NCBI GenBank assembly: GCA_016190375.1
Contig: JACPQR010000038.1
Coordinates: 1-55,990 of the forward strand
DNA from: Deltaproteobacteria bacterium
Lineage (GTDB): Bacteria; Myxococcota_A; Polyangia; JACPQR01
Direction: 5' to 3'
Length of the DNA: 55,990 bases
The translations under genes were made by a program, and so were the position numbers. The notes beneath the pieces were generated by a model, which did not search any database, had not been told where the DNA came from, and saw only the letters and a program-made list of their open reading frames with translations. Shown here piece by piece: positions 41,507 through 50,292 of the stretch; position 1 is the stretch's first letter, and each line of letters starts with the position of its first letter.

Positions 41507-42319
41507 CTACCGCTGGATGGTGAGGCGGACCGAGGCGGCCGGCCCGGACTGGACGGTCACGTCGCGCGCGGTGCGCTGCCCCGTGACGCAGGTGAAGCTC
41601 AGATGATACCGGCCCGGCTCGAGGTCGTAGACCTGGAAAGATCCTCCCGAGGTCTGCACGGTGCCGAGGTTCGTCCCGTCCTTCGAGATGGTGACCGAGC
41701 CTTCGACGGGCCTGCTCCGCTGGTCCTGAGCGCTGCCGCGGATCACCCAGTGGTCGCCGCGACCAAGGTCCCTCGTCGTGCTCGAGGACGTGCTCGACAT
41801 CATCATGCCCGTGCGTGGCCCGCCGCTGGCCGTGACCGGTGGCGGGGAGGTGCGCGGCACCGACTGGCGCAGCCCGGTCGTCGTGGGCAGCGATCCCTCG
41901 CGCACGCCGACCCCCGGCGTCCCGGGCTGGCCTGGTCCGCCGTGCGTCGCGCCTTCGCTCGGGGCCGATGCGACGACCGCGCTCTGAGGCGGCGCCGTGG
42001 CCTGCGGCGCGTCGGGCACGGCCAGCCGCGCGCGGACCGCGCGGCCGTCGCGAACCGTGGCGATCACGGCGCCGGGAGTCACGCCCCGCACGGTCCTGGC
42101 CGTCACCCTGTACTCCCCCGCGCCCAGGGCGCGGATGACGCAGCGGCCAGCCTTGGTCGTGCACGAGCGCCCGGCTCCGCCAGCGCGCGGCGTGGCCGAC
42201 ACCGTCCCCTCGACCGGCCGCGAGCGGCTGTCGAGGAGAGAGATCGTGAGAGATCCCGTGGCGGTGGCCGCGGCCGGCAGGAGCAGCACGACTAGGGCGG
42301 TGGACAGGGCGACGCGCAT
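41507..42319 (-). CDS. Exported protein with two carboxypeptidase-regulatory-like domains
   Basis: A 270-residue product. The signal peptide MRVALSTALVVLLLPAAATA is followed by an N-terminal beta domain (SLTISLLDSRSRPVEGTVSATP...RCVIRALGAGEYRVTARTV). A Pro/Ser/Met-rich linker leads to a C-terminal domain (AQDQRSRPVEGSVTISKDGTNLGTVQTSGGSFQVYDLEPGRYHLSFTC). The two copies share xxSRPVEGxV and a Gly-rich YxL/YRV end. It is probably a secreted or surface-associated beta-sandwich. It lies 87 bases upstream of the OmpA-like gene on the same strand, so it may be co-expressed. No catalytic residues are seen. Confidence 0.75.
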   Translation of the reverse strand: MRVALSTALVVLLLPAAATATGSLTISLLDSRSRPVEGTVSATPRAGGAGRSCTTKAGRCVIRALGAGEYRVTARTVRGVTPGAVIATVRDGRAVRARLAVPDAPQATAPPQSAVVASAPSEGATHGGPGQPGTPGVGVREGSLPTTTGLRQSVPRTSPPPVTASGGPRTGMMMSSTSSSTTRDLGRGDHWVIRGSAQDQRSRPVEGSVTISKDGTNLGTVQTSGGSFQVYDLEPGRYHLSFTCVTGQRTARDVTVQSGPAASVRLTIQR

Positions 42320-42373
42320 CTCTGGGCTACTGACCCCTGGCCGGGGCTCCTTATTCTACAGCCGATCGGAGTG

Positions 42374-43750
42374 TCAGTGCGTCCACCGGTCGACCACGCG
42401 GCCGGCGGCTTCCTTCGCACCGGAGAGGAAGACGTAGAGCGACGAGTCCTCGACTCGCGTCACCTCGTAGAACGGGTCGCCCGAGGCGGTAGGGACGAGC
42501 GCGTTCCCGACGCCGTAGAGCCCCGCGACGCCGACCTGGATGTCGTAGCCCTCGTCGCGGTAGCCGGCGGACAGCGCCGCGCCGAAGCGATGCACCTGCG
42601 CCGGCATGGCGACGTCTCCCGCCTGGGGAGCCGGCGCGGAAGAGAAGTTCGTGAACAGCCCGGCCCTGACCGGGAAGTGGCCGCCGAGCAGGGTCTCGAG
42701 GCCGAGGTTGCCGTTCACCGTGAGGCGGCGCTCGATGCGCTGGACGAAGTAGTCGTCGACCGCGACGTCCGCTCCGGCCTCGCCGAGCCGGTCGTACGAG
42801 ATCGGCGCGTACAGCGAGAGGTCGGCGGAGACGACGGTCGAGGCGCCGAAGAGCGCGGCGGCGCCGAGTCGCACGTTGAACGGGAAGGGCGAGGAGCCTT
42901 CCCGAACGTCCCTCGCTTCGGAGTAGGTGCCCGACTCGGCGCCCGGGACGACGAAGTCGGCGAGCAGGCTCCGGTGCGTGACCGTCGCCGACGAGTCGAG
43001 CCGGATCGATGGCGCTGCGACCATGAGCCCGAGGCGCATCGAGTCGGAGGGCTGCCAGAGGACCCCGATCCTGAACATCAGGGACACGTCGTCGAGCTCG
43101 ACCTCGGAGGCCTCGACGAGGCCGTACTCGAGGGTGCGCACGCCCGCCTGCAGCTCGCCTGCGTCCGCGTAGGAGCGGTCGAAGGTGTGCTCGAGCTCGC
43201 GGCTCGCGAGGTAGCCGGTGATGCCGAGGGCCAAGCGCGGCGAGAGGCGGTAGGCGTAGGAAGGGCCGACCCACAACCATCGATCCTCCTCGGCGACGCG
43301 AACGTGCTGGAAGCCCAGCGCGTCGAACAGGTCCCCCCGGAAGGTCACGTCGCTCTGGAAGGGTATGACGGTCGAGAAGGCGACGGCGTGATCGCGGACG
43401 CCGTCGTCACGCTTGGGGCCGAACTTGCGCACGAGGCCGACGCTGATCGGGAACGTCGGAGAGCTGGCGTCCTCGAAGTCGTCCTCCCCGAGCGCGGTCT
43501 GGAAGGCGTCGTCTATCCGCCGAGACTCGAAGCCATAGACCGACAGCGATCCCGACATGGACGACCGCGCGATCAGGGCCAGGCCCGCGGGGTTGTAGAA
43601 CGCGGCGGCCGCGTCGTCGGCCAGGGCCGTGAAGGCGCCTCCCAGCCCGAGGGCGTGCTCTCCGACCAGGAGGTTCTGGTAGTGAGTGTCGTCGGCGCGC
43701 GCGAGGCAAGGGGTGACGGTGATGAGCGAAAGGAAGGCGATGGTGCGCAC
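42374..43750 (-). CDS. FadL/OmpP1-like outer-membrane protein
   Basis: A 458-residue product with signal peptide VRTIAFLSLITVTPCLARA and the FadL-type N terminus: NLLVGEHALGLGGAFTALADDAAAAFYNPAGLALIA, with the NPAGL hatch motif. It then has repeated amphipathic barrel strands and an aromatic C terminus (VDRWTH). The GTG at 43750 is preferred; another GTG at 43768 would add six residues without changing the signal peptide. It is related to the pair at 6016-8624 but not obviously closer than family level. It should move a hydrophobic compound across the outer membrane. The divergent sulfatase-like gene starts 75 bases away, so the short gap must hold both promoters. Confidence 0.85.
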   Translation of the reverse strand: MRTIAFLSLITVTPCLARADDTHYQNLLVGEHALGLGGAFTALADDAAAAFYNPAGLALIARSSMSGSLSVYGFESRRIDDAFQTALGEDDFEDASSPTFPISVGLVRKFGPKRDDGVRDHAVAFSTVIPFQSDVTFRGDLFDALGFQHVRVAEEDRWLWVGPSYAYRLSPRLALGITGYLASRELEHTFDRSYADAGELQAGVRTLEYGLVEASEVELDDVSLMFRIGVLWQPSDSMRLGLMVAAPSIRLDSSATVTHRSLLADFVVPGAESGTYSEARDVREGSSPFPFNVRLGAAALFGASTVVSADLSLYAPISYDRLGEAGADVAVDDYFVQRIERRLTVNGNLGLETLLGGHFPVRAGLFTNFSSAPAPQAGDVAMPAQVHRFGAALSAGYRDEGYDIQVGVAGLYGVGNALVPTASGDPFYEVTRVEDSSLYVFLSGAKEAAGRVVDRWTH

Positions 43751-43825
43751 GGGTGGATTAAACCCCACCGCCGGGGCTTTTCACAAAAAGGACGGATCGA
43801 GGGGAGCGTGGTAACTTTCGCCGCA
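43751..43825. promoter_or_regulatory. Divergent gap upstream of FadL-like and sulfatase-like genes
   Basis: This 75-base region contains an A/T-richer tract (CTTTTCACAAAAAGG around 43778-43792) that may be part of a promoter. The usual -35/-10 hexamers are not clear. The FadL-like GTG and the sulfatase-like ATG lie on either side. Confidence 0.35.
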
Positions 43826-46120
43826 ATGAGACGGGTGGTCGTCCTCGCCCTCGTGGCTGCTTGCGTTCCGGCGCGCGAGGACGGGGCGCGACGCCCGGCC
43901 GCGCGCGACAGACGGCCGCAACGTGCAGCGTCCGAGCCCACGCCTGCCGCCCCTGGCGAGTCCGAGGCGGCGCCGCCCGTGGCCGACGAGGGCAGGGAAG
44001 ACGTCGCCGTCCGCTTCGACCTCGTGGCCCACGTCGGCGCGGCCGAGATCCGGCGCGGCGCGCTCTCGATCGACATCGGCTCGCCCTCCGCCGCGAAGCA
44101 CACGCTAGGCGGGTGGCGCACCGGCTGGGGGCGCGACCGCGAGGACGGCGGCGTCACCTACGCCATCCCGCTCGAGCGCGGGCGAGTCTACTTCGGGCTC
44201 GACGCACCCGCCGTGGGCGAGGTGCGGGTGCGCGGCAAGGGCGGGACGCTCAGGCTCACGCTGAACGACGAGCCGCTCGGCTCGATGGACCTGTCGGGCG
44301 CTGATTTTCGCGAGGCGGTCGTCCCGTTCCCCGAGCGTGCCGTGCGCGCGGGGGAGAACCTCCTTGCGGTAAGGGGAGATTCGGTGCGCGTCGACCGCAT
44401 CGAGATCGGGAGCGTCGCGGCGGGCGCGAGCGTCCCGTCGGCCACCGAGCTGGTGACCACGGCGCGCCTGGGCGCAGCGGAAGTCCCCACGCTGAAGGTG
44501 CCCGCCGGCACGACGCTGTCGTACTCGATGGAGGTGCCTCGCGAGGCGTCGTTGCGGCTGGCGCTCGGAGCGACCGAGACCGGCGCGGGGGCCACGGTGC
44601 GGGTCCGGGTGGCCCACGACGGGCAGGCCGCGGATGAGGTCCTCGAGGCGCCGGTCACGACCGGAGCTCCCGTACCGAGGATCGTCGAGCTCGGCGGCCT
44701 CGCGGGCGAGGTCGTCAGGCTGGACCTCGCGGTCGAGGGACCGGGGACGAGCGAGGCGCTCCTCGTCGCGCCTCGCGTCGTCGCGCCGGTCGCGCGACCG
44801 GCCACGAGCAGGCGGCAGGCCAAGAACGTCGTCGTCGTCCTGGTCGACACGCTGAGGGCCGACAAGCTGCGCCCGTACAACCCTCGATCGCGGGTCGTCG
44901 CGGACTCGTTCGAGCGGCTCGTGCGCGAGGGGACGATCTTCGAAGAGGCCGCGCCGCAGGAGAACTGGACCAAGCCCTCGGTCGCGACGCTGCTCACGGG
45001 GCTGTACCCGTCGTCGCACAACACGAAGGGGGACTCCTCGGTGCTGCCGGCGCAGGCGTTGATGCTCTCGGAGATGCTCCGGGACGCGGACTTCGAGACT
45101 GCGGCGTTCATCGCGAACGGCTACGTGTCCGACCGGTTCGGCTTCGATCAGGGCTGGCAGTCGTACCGCAACTACGTGCGGCAGGAGATCGCCAACAAGG
45201 CGGAGTTCATCGCGAGGGACGTCCTCGGGTGGCTCGATCGGCGTAACCCCGATCGTAGGTTCTTCCTCTACGTCCACGCCATCGACCCCCACGTCCCGTA
45301 CTCGCCTCCGCTCGAGTACATCCGGCGATACGATTCCTCGAGCTACTCGGGTCGCGTTCGGGCCTCGCAGACCGCCCTCCTCCTCGAGGACATCAAGACC
45401 GGCCGGTTCGAGCCCGGGCCGCGCGACCGTGAGCGCCTCGAGGCGCTGTACGACGGCGAGGTCACCTACAACGACGAGCGAATGAACGCGATCTACGAGG
45501 GCCTGGCGTCGAGGGGCCTGCTCGAGGACACGCTCCTCGTCTTCACGAGCGATCACGGCGAGGAGTTCTTCGACCACGGTTCCGTCGGGCACGGGCACAG
45601 CCTGTACCGCGAGCTGCTTCACGTTCCGCTGGTGATGCGGCTGCCGGGCAGTGTGCCGGCGGGGCTCAGGGTCTCCCAGGACGTGGGGCTCGTGGACGTC
45701 GTGCCCACGGTCCTCGATCTCGCCGGTGTCGCGACACCGCCCGCCGTCCAGGGCCGCTCGCTGGCCCCGCTCCTCGCGGGATCGCCGCCCGATGCGCCGG
45801 CCGGCGTCCTGAGCGAGTTCCTCGACACGCAACGAGCGGTCACGAGCGGTCGCTACAAGCTCGTCCTCAAGGGCCTGACTCCGTTCCTCTACGACCTCGT
45901 CGCCGATCCGGGCGAGACGCGCAACCTGGCCGCGGATCGACCGATCGCGCTCCGCCACATGCGCGCGCTGCTCGGCCGCCTGGTCGCGGGCGCGGACGTC
46001 CCGATGGGCCTCGCGCGCCGACCGCGGCAAGCCCTGCCCCGCCAGACCACGACCATCGACCCGGAGACCGAGGAGCAGCTTCGAGCCCTCGGCTACGTCG
46101 GGACCAGCCGCCCGCGGTAG
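43826..46120 (+). CDS. Alkaline-phosphatase-superfamily (sulfatase-like) lipoprotein with N-terminal beta domain
   Basis: A 764-residue exported lipoprotein (MRRVVVLALVAACVP; lipobox Cys at residue 13). Residues about 50-320 form a beta-rich domain (TLRLTLNDEPLGSMDLSGADFREAVVPFPERAVRAGEN). The catalytic core starts near residue 333 with VVVVLVDTLRADKLRP (metal Asp) and PQENWTKPSVATLLTGLYPSSHN near 380. Later it has SDHGEEFFDHGSVGHGH near 575 and a C-terminal IDPETEEQLRALGYVG tail. The position of the formylglycine Cys/Ser is Thr (TKPSV), so this may be a phosphoester or phosphoethanolamine-type hydrolase or transferase with a Thr nucleophile, rather than a sulfatase. The start at 43826 fits the signal; longer upstream reading is unlike a protein. 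Confidence 0.87.
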   Translation: MRRVVVLALVAACVPAREDGARRPAARDRRPQRAASEPTPAAPGESEAAPPVADEGREDVAVRFDLVAHVGAAEIRRGALSIDIGSPSAAKHTLGGWRTGWGRDREDGGVTYAIPLERGRVYFGLDAPAVGEVRVRGKGGTLRLTLNDEPLGSMDLSGADFREAVVPFPERAVRAGENLLAVRGDSVRVDRIEIGSVAAGASVPSATELVTTARLGAAEVPTLKVPAGTTLSYSMEVPREASLRLALGATETGAGATVRVRVAHDGQAADEVLEAPVTTGAPVPRIVELGGLAGEVVRLDLAVEGPGTSEALLVAPRVVAPVARPATSRRQAKNVVVVLVDTLRADKLRPYNPRSRVVADSFERLVREGTIFEEAAPQENWTKPSVATLLTGLYPSSHNTKGDSSVLPAQALMLSEMLRDADFETAAFIANGYVSDRFGFDQGWQSYRNYVRQEIANKAEFIARDVLGWLDRRNPDRRFFLYVHAIDPHVPYSPPLEYIRRYDSSSYSGRVRASQTALLLEDIKTGRFEPGPRDRERLEALYDGEVTYNDERMNAIYEGLASRGLLEDTLLVFTSDHGEEFFDHGSVGHGHSLYRELLHVPLVMRLPGSVPAGLRVSQDVGLVDVVPTVLDLAGVATPPAVQGRSLAPLLAGSPPDAPAGVLSEFLDTQRAVTSGRYKLVLKGLTPFLYDLVADPGETRNLAADRPIALRHMRALLGRLVAGADVPMGLARRPRQALPRQTTTIDPETEEQLRALGYVGTSRPR

Positions 46121-46296
46121 CGCCCAGGCCATGTTTGCGTGGGTGAGACCGCGTCCTGCGCAGCGTCCCGCTCGACCGAGAGGATCGATGCGCAACTGAG
46201 ATACCCGCTGCTCGTGCCTCCTCCTGGGCATCCGTCGGAAGTAGCGGCACGGCCCGTGCACCGCGACAGACCGTGTTCCGGGCTGGAGGAGGACCA
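46121..46296. other. Intergenic gap before the Pro/Gly-rich lipoprotein gene
   Basis: This 176-base gap precedes the lipoprotein gene at 46297. GGAGGAGG lies 6 bases before that ATG. Apart from this ribosome site, no repeat, hairpin or clear promoter hexamers were found. Confidence 0.4.
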
Positions 46297-47124
46297 ATGG
46301 GTGCTGGATCGATGGCGGAGGCGTGGCAAGCGCACGTGGCGGGGACCGTTGCGTGCATCATCGTCCTGGGTTGCGGCAACGCGGGCCAGCCCGTGGCGCC
46401 CGGCGCTCCGGCAGCGCAGGGCTTGCCTGGCGTGGTGGCGGCTCCAGCCACACCGAGCCCGCCCGGCGTCGTGGCCGCTCCAGGCGTGCAGGGCTGGCCG
46501 GCCGTGCCCGTGACGCCGGCCGGGTCGGCCGCACCGGCAGCTCCTGCTGCGCCGGCGCCGCCCGGAGCCGTCGCCCCGCCAGGGGTCCCGCAGTCGTTTG
46601 GCGTCCCGGAGTGCGACCGCTTCGCCGCCCTGATGTGTGCGCGCGGTCCGGAGCGCTGCGACTCGGCAACGCGATCGTTCGCGTCGTGGCGCTGGACGGT
46701 CGGCATGTCGCCCATCGCGCGATCGACGATCACGCAAGGCTGCGCCGAGGCGGCGGCGTCACTCGCCCAGATGAGCGGCACGCCGGCGGCCCCAGCCGGT
46801 GAGGCGGCCGCATGGGGCGGTCAGGACACTTTGACGTGCAGCGGCAACGACGTGACCCGGATCACCGGCGTGACCGCGACGCTCGCGATCTCGCCCGCCA
46901 TCCGAGCGGGTGGCCACTGCACACTGGAGCTCGTGGACTGCAACATCACGGCGCCCGTCGTGATCGATGCCGGGGGCCACGCGACCGTCACCGTGACCGG
47001 CGGACGGATCAGCGGCACCCAGCAGGCCGTGTCCGCCTCGGGGAGCGCGAGCGTGAACGTCTCGGCGACGACGGTGGTCGGCACGATCGAGCGCAGGGGC
47101 CCGAACGCGATCGTCACCCAGTAG
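46297..47124 (+). CDS. Exported lipoprotein with collagen-like Pro/Gly/Ala linker and beta-helical C terminus
   Basis: A 275-residue product. The signal MGAGSMAEAWQAHVAGTVACIIVLGC has a lipobox Cys (VLGC). The linker (VAPGAPAAQGLPGVVAAPATPSPPGVVAAPGVQGWPAVP) is Pro/Gly/Ala-rich with collagen-like GxP spacing. It is followed by a short Cys region and a C-terminal beta segment of stacked strands (NDVTRITGVTATLAISPAIRAGGHCTLELVDCNITAPVVIDAGGHATVTVTGGRISGTQQAVSASGSASVNV), which looks like a right-handed beta-helix or beta-solenoid fragment. The start at 46297 follows GGAGGAGG; 46312 is a weaker alternative. Surface location likely, function unknown. Confidence 0.72.
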   Translation: MGAGSMAEAWQAHVAGTVACIIVLGCGNAGQPVAPGAPAAQGLPGVVAAPATPSPPGVVAAPGVQGWPAVPVTPAGSAAPAAPAAPAPPGAVAPPGVPQSFGVPECDRFAALMCARGPERCDSATRSFASWRWTVGMSPIARSTITQGCAEAAASLAQMSGTPAAPAGEAAAWGGQDTLTCSGNDVTRITGVTATLAISPAIRAGGHCTLELVDCNITAPVVIDAGGHATVTVTGGRISGTQQAVSASGSASVNVSATTVVGTIERRGPNAIVTQ

Positions 47125-47136
47125 TGGCTCGCGGCA

Positions 47137-48543
47137 CTAGCGACGGCGCGGGGGCGGCGGGGACCGACCGTCGTCCTCGGCGGGCGCGTCGAATCGGGTC
47201 GTGGGGCTGTCCTCGGGCATCGGTATCGCGGCGCGCTGTCCGGTTCGGCGTCGGCGCAGGGGAGGCGCGTCGGGGCCAGGCTCCTGGATGGCCGGCCGTG
47301 CGGCGCCCGTGCGGCGGCGCGGCTTGGCGGGCGAGGGGCCGGGCTCGGTGCCGGTTGCGCCGGGGAGCGTCTTCTTTCGCGGCGGAGCCCGCAGCGCGTC
47401 GCCGTGCGGCGGCAAAGCGTCGATGGCCGCGGCGGAAGCCGCGGGCGCGGGCCTCGCGCCCGTCTTGCGACGCGGCGGCGCCGTGGGCGCCGGCTCGGCT
47501 GGCTCGACCTGGCGCGCGGGCGGCGGGCCGTGGCCGATCGATCGCGGCACCGGCGCGGCCTTCGTCGGCGCGGGAGGCGACGCCTTCGGCGCGGCTCGCG
47601 GCGACGCCGCCGCGGCGGGTCGCACCTCGGTCTGGGTGTCCATGGGAGGCTTGCGAGTCACGGTCACGGTCACCGTGTCGATGGGCACTCCGTCCTCGAA
47701 CGTGTCCGTAGGAGGTGGCGCTTTGGCGGCAGGCGGAGCGGACGCCGCCGGCCGCCGGGAGGGCAGGGGCGGCGGTGCGGACGAGGCGCGGGGTGGCGGC
47801 GCGGACGAACCGCGCGCCGGCGGTGCGGACGAGGAACGTGCGGGCTCGGGTCCCGATCCGGACCGCGCGGACGGTGGTCCCCCCGCGGGCCGCGGCGCGG
47901 CCTCGGGCGGCGTGGAGGATGAGCGGGGCGTGGTCCCGTGCGGCCGCGTGGGAGGTGGGACCGTCAGTGGCTTTCGGGGCACCGGCGGAGGCCCGGATCG
48001 TTGCGGCGGCGGACCCGGCAGGGGCCTGGGCGGCGGCGTGAGGAAGTCCTCCTCGTCGACCTCCTCGAGCAGATCGCTCGAGGACGAGACCTCCCGGATC
48101 ACCGGAGCGGGCGGCCTCGCCGTGACGGCCGGCGCGCCCGTGGATCTAGGCGCCGCCTGCGACGAGGCGCGGCTCTCGCGGACCTCCGGAGGGATCTTGC
48201 GCATCCCCGTCGGATCCGAGGTCGCGAACTCGCGCGCCACGAGGATGCGCTCGATCACGACCTCGCTGGTCGCGGACAGGTCGGTGAAGGCGATCGCCAG
48301 GTCGTAGCGCTCGTTCGGCCGGTACAGGCGTCCGTTGTCGACGACGTCGGCCACCACGCCGGTTCCCTCGAGGACGATCGCGCGGTCGAGCGTGCGCACC
48401 ACGAAACGCACCGTCTCGCCGGGGCTGCGCGAGAACGGAGAAGGCAGCTCGATGCCCTCGCGGGTGACCATCTCGAAGCCCGCGACGAACGCCGACAGGT
48501 CCGGATACTCCAGCGTGACTTCCAACGCGGACGGCTGCGCCAT
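47137..48543 (-). CDS. PilZ-domain protein (myxobacterial TIGR02266-type) with long Pro-rich tail
   Basis: A 468-residue cytoplasmic protein. Residues about 1-115 (LEVTLEYPDLSAFVAGFEMVTREGIELPSPFSRSPGETVRFVVRTLDRAIVLEGTGVVADV...RPNERYDLAIAFTDLS) match the short PilZ-like domain I associate with TIGR02266 in myxobacteria. The usual RxxxR and (D/N)xSxxG c-di-GMP motifs are not clear, so nucleotide binding is uncertain. The remainder is Pro/Ala/Arg-rich and largely disordered. It is the last gene of a minus-strand operon that also contains xseB. A role in motility or surface polysaccharide control is a family-level expectation only. Confidence 0.75.
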   Translation of the reverse strand: MAQPSALEVTLEYPDLSAFVAGFEMVTREGIELPSPFSRSPGETVRFVVRTLDRAIVLEGTGVVADVVDNGRLYRPNERYDLAIAFTDLSATSEVVIERILVAREFATSDPTGMRKIPPEVRESRASSQAAPRSTGAPAVTARPPAPVIREVSSSSDLLEEVDEEDFLTPPPRPLPGPPPQRSGPPPVPRKPLTVPPPTRPHGTTPRSSSTPPEAAPRPAGGPPSARSGSGPEPARSSSAPPARGSSAPPPRASSAPPPLPSRRPAASAPPAAKAPPPTDTFEDGVPIDTVTVTVTRKPPMDTQTEVRPAAAASPRAAPKASPPAPTKAAPVPRSIGHGPPPARQVEPAEPAPTAPPRRKTGARPAPAASAAAIDALPPHGDALRAPPRKKTLPGATGTEPGPSPAKPRRRTGAARPAIQEPGPDAPPLRRRRTGQRAAIPMPEDSPTTRFDAPAEDDGRSPPPPRRR

Positions 48544-48555
48544 CAGCCCTCTCCT

Positions 48556-48837
48556 TCAGCGCGAGCCAGGGACCTCGAGAGGCACCGTCTCGGGCTCACG
48601 AGCGGCATCCTGCGTCTGCGCATCTTCCGCCTGCAGGAGCTCCTCGATGCGCTTCTCGGCGGCGTCGAGGCGCCGGGCACCGAGCCTCGAGAGGCGGATG
48701 CCCTCCTCGAAGACCTCGAGCGACCTCTCCAGCGGGAGGTCGCCCTCCTCCAGGTGCTCGACGATGCTGCGCAGCCCGTCGAGGATCTGCTCGAAGGTCG
48801 CGTCGTCGGGGAGCTGGGCCTGTGAACGCGTCGTCAT
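48556..48837 (-). CDS. xseB: Exodeoxyribonuclease VII small subunit
   Basis: A 93-residue protein with the family signature TFEQILDGLRSIVEHLEEGDLPLERSLEVFEEGIRLSRLGARRLDAAEKRIEELL, a two-helix bundle that binds the large subunit XseA. Exonuclease VII digests single-stranded DNA in both directions and takes part in repair and mutation avoidance. The start at 48837 (MTTRSQAQLPDD) fits the family. No xseA is in the window, which is common because the subunits are often apart in this phylum. It lies 19 bases after the poly-Arg protein stop and 12 before the PilZ gene, so it is part of the operon. Confidence 0.92.
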   Translation of the reverse strand: MTTRSQAQLPDDATFEQILDGLRSIVEHLEEGDLPLERSLEVFEEGIRLSRLGARRLDAAEKRIEELLQAEDAQTQDAAREPETVPLEVPGSR

Positions 48838-48856
48838 GATCAGGGCGGGAATGATA

Positions 48857-49768
48857 TCAGAAGCCGAGCCCGAGGCGCAGCGTCAGGCTGTCGTAGCGCA
48901 CTCCCCACAAGAGGGCCCGCTGCAGGCCCAGCGAACCGCTGAGGCGGAAGGCCGAGCCCAGGCGGAGCTCCGCCCCTGCGTCGATCCCGAGCGTGCCCAG
49001 GACGGACCACTGCGTGATGTGGAACCGCTTCTGCGCGGCGGTCCCGAGCCCGAGGGTCGCCACCACGAACGGCGTGACCCTTCCAGGGACCTGGTAACCC
49101 GCCGATCCGTACGTTCTGAGCAGAATGTCCGGATCGGGCTCGGAGGTCCTGAGGCCCGCCTCGACGCTCCCACCGAGTCGGAACCTGCCACGCAGGGGGA
49201 AGATCGAGAAGTCGATCGCGTTTACGGCGCCCTCGTCGTGGAAGTCCACCATCGAGAAGAAGCGCCATCCGGCCTCGAATCGCGGTCCCTCGAACGGGAC
49301 CTCCGGCGGCGCCGGAACGGCCGACTCGCGCGCGTGCCGCGATCCCCGACGGCGGCGACGGTGGCGACGACGCCGGCGACGACGGCGTCGCTGTCGCTCC
49401 TCCCGCGCCTCACCCCCTGCCTGTCCGTCACCGGCGGGCGGGGCGGCTCCGGAGACGGGCGCCTGTCCGGGCTCGCGCCGGCGACGGCGGCGTCGCCCCC
49501 TTCGCCTCCGGCGTCGCCTCCGGCGGTGCCGGCGAACCTCGGGCTCCCCCTCGTCAGCCGTGGCGGAGCGAGCGCCCGACGGCCCGCGCGATCCGTCCGG
49601 CACGCCGTCGCCGTCCTGCCCGTCGTCCTGGTCCTGACCCCCTCCCCCTTCCTGGTCCTGACCGGCGTCCCGGTCCTGCCCGGATGCCTCCTCGGGCGCG
49701 ACGGAGTCGACGGCGAACAGGACGACCAGGGCGGCCACCGCACGGTAGTGCCAGGGCCGGAGCGTCAC
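48857..49768 (-). CDS. Exported barrel-like protein with poly-Arg linker
   Basis: A 303-residue product. Signal sequence: LRPWHYRAVAALVVLFAVDSVA. The next part is an acidic Gln/Asp/Gly segment, then two runs of almost pure Arg (RRHRRRRRRRRRGRRRRRRR at about residues 79-98, and RQRRRRRRRRRHRRRRRG at about 124-141). The C-terminal 150 residues look like an outer-membrane barrel (FEAGWRFFSMVDFHDEGAVNAIDFSIFPLRGRF, VLGTLGIDAGAELRLGSAFRLSGSLGL, ending LRLGLGF). The GTG start overlaps the upstream stop as GTGA (49765-49768). Long Arg tracts in an exported protein are unusual; they could bind lipopolysaccharide, polyphosphate or nucleic acid. No known family. Confidence 0.72.
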   Translation of the reverse strand: MTLRPWHYRAVAALVVLFAVDSVAPEEASGQDRDAGQDQEGGGGQDQDDGQDGDGVPDGSRGPSGARSATADEGEPEVRRHRRRRRRRRRGRRRRRRREPGQAPVSGAAPPAGDGQAGGEAREERQRRRRRRRRRHRRRRRGSRHARESAVPAPPEVPFEGPRFEAGWRFFSMVDFHDEGAVNAIDFSIFPLRGRFRLGGSVEAGLRTSEPDPDILLRTYGSAGYQVPGRVTPFVVATLGLGTAAQKRFHITQWSVLGTLGIDAGAELRLGSAFRLSGSLGLQRALLWGVRYDSLTLRLGLGF

Positions 49769-50292
49769 GGAAGGGCCTCGAGCGACGCGAGCAGATCGTC
49801 GACGTCACGGCCGCCGGCGTCGTCGTTGGACTCCACCGAGATCAGGAGCACTTGGCCGGAGGGCATCGCGACGAACGTCTCCCGGTGGAAGCGGGAGCTC
49901 GAGTCCTTCGACATCACCTCGTGGCCGGACAGGCCAGAGCGCGTCGAGAAGGGCGCGACGGTCTCGACGATCTCGTCGCCTCCCTCGCCCAGAGTGTTCT
50001 GCATCGCCGCCGCGAGCGCCTCCGTGGCGGCGGAAGGAACCGTGGTCACGTCGAGCTCGTAGGCCGGCGGCGGTGCCGGGAGGCCCGGGACCGTGCCGTG
50101 CTGGAAAGGAACCACGAGCCTCAGGTCCGGCGGCGGGACGGTCTGGTCGCGTTCCCAGGGCGGCGCGAGGTAGCGCAGCGAGTATCCGCCCTCGGCGACG
50201 ACGACCTCCTCCCAGCCTGCGTACGGCTCGCTTCCCGACTGGAGGCAGGATGAAATCAGCGTGGCCATCGCGAACAGGGTCCGCTTGCTCAT
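49765..50292 (-). CDS. Lipoprotein of unknown function
   Basis: A 175-residue lipoprotein: MSKRTLFAMATLISSC ends in a lipobox Cys. The mature part (EPYAGWEEVVVAEGGYSLRYLAPPWERDQTVPPPDLRLVV, YELDVTTVPSAATEALAAAMQNTLGEGGDEIV, RETFVAMPSGQVLLISVES) is mixed alpha/beta, without motifs that I recognise. The start at 50292 overlaps the HEAT-repeat gene stop as ATGA; a GTG three codons earlier also exists. The tail overlaps the poly-Arg gene start as GTGA. Such consecutive 4-base overlaps suggest the three products act together at the envelope. Confidence 0.75.
   Translation of the reverse strand: MSKRTLFAMATLISSCLQSGSEPYAGWEEVVVAEGGYSLRYLAPPWERDQTVPPPDLRLVVPFQHGTVPGLPAPPPAYELDVTTVPSAATEALAAAMQNTLGEGGDEIVETVAPFSTRSGLSGHEVMSKDSSSRFHRETFVAMPSGQVLLISVESNDDAGGRDVDDLLASLEALP

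Noticed and set aside
42371..43825. Extension of the sulfatase-like frame upstream of 43826
   Set aside because: The extra translation is antisense to the FadL-like gene and charged; the lipoprotein signal begins at 43826.
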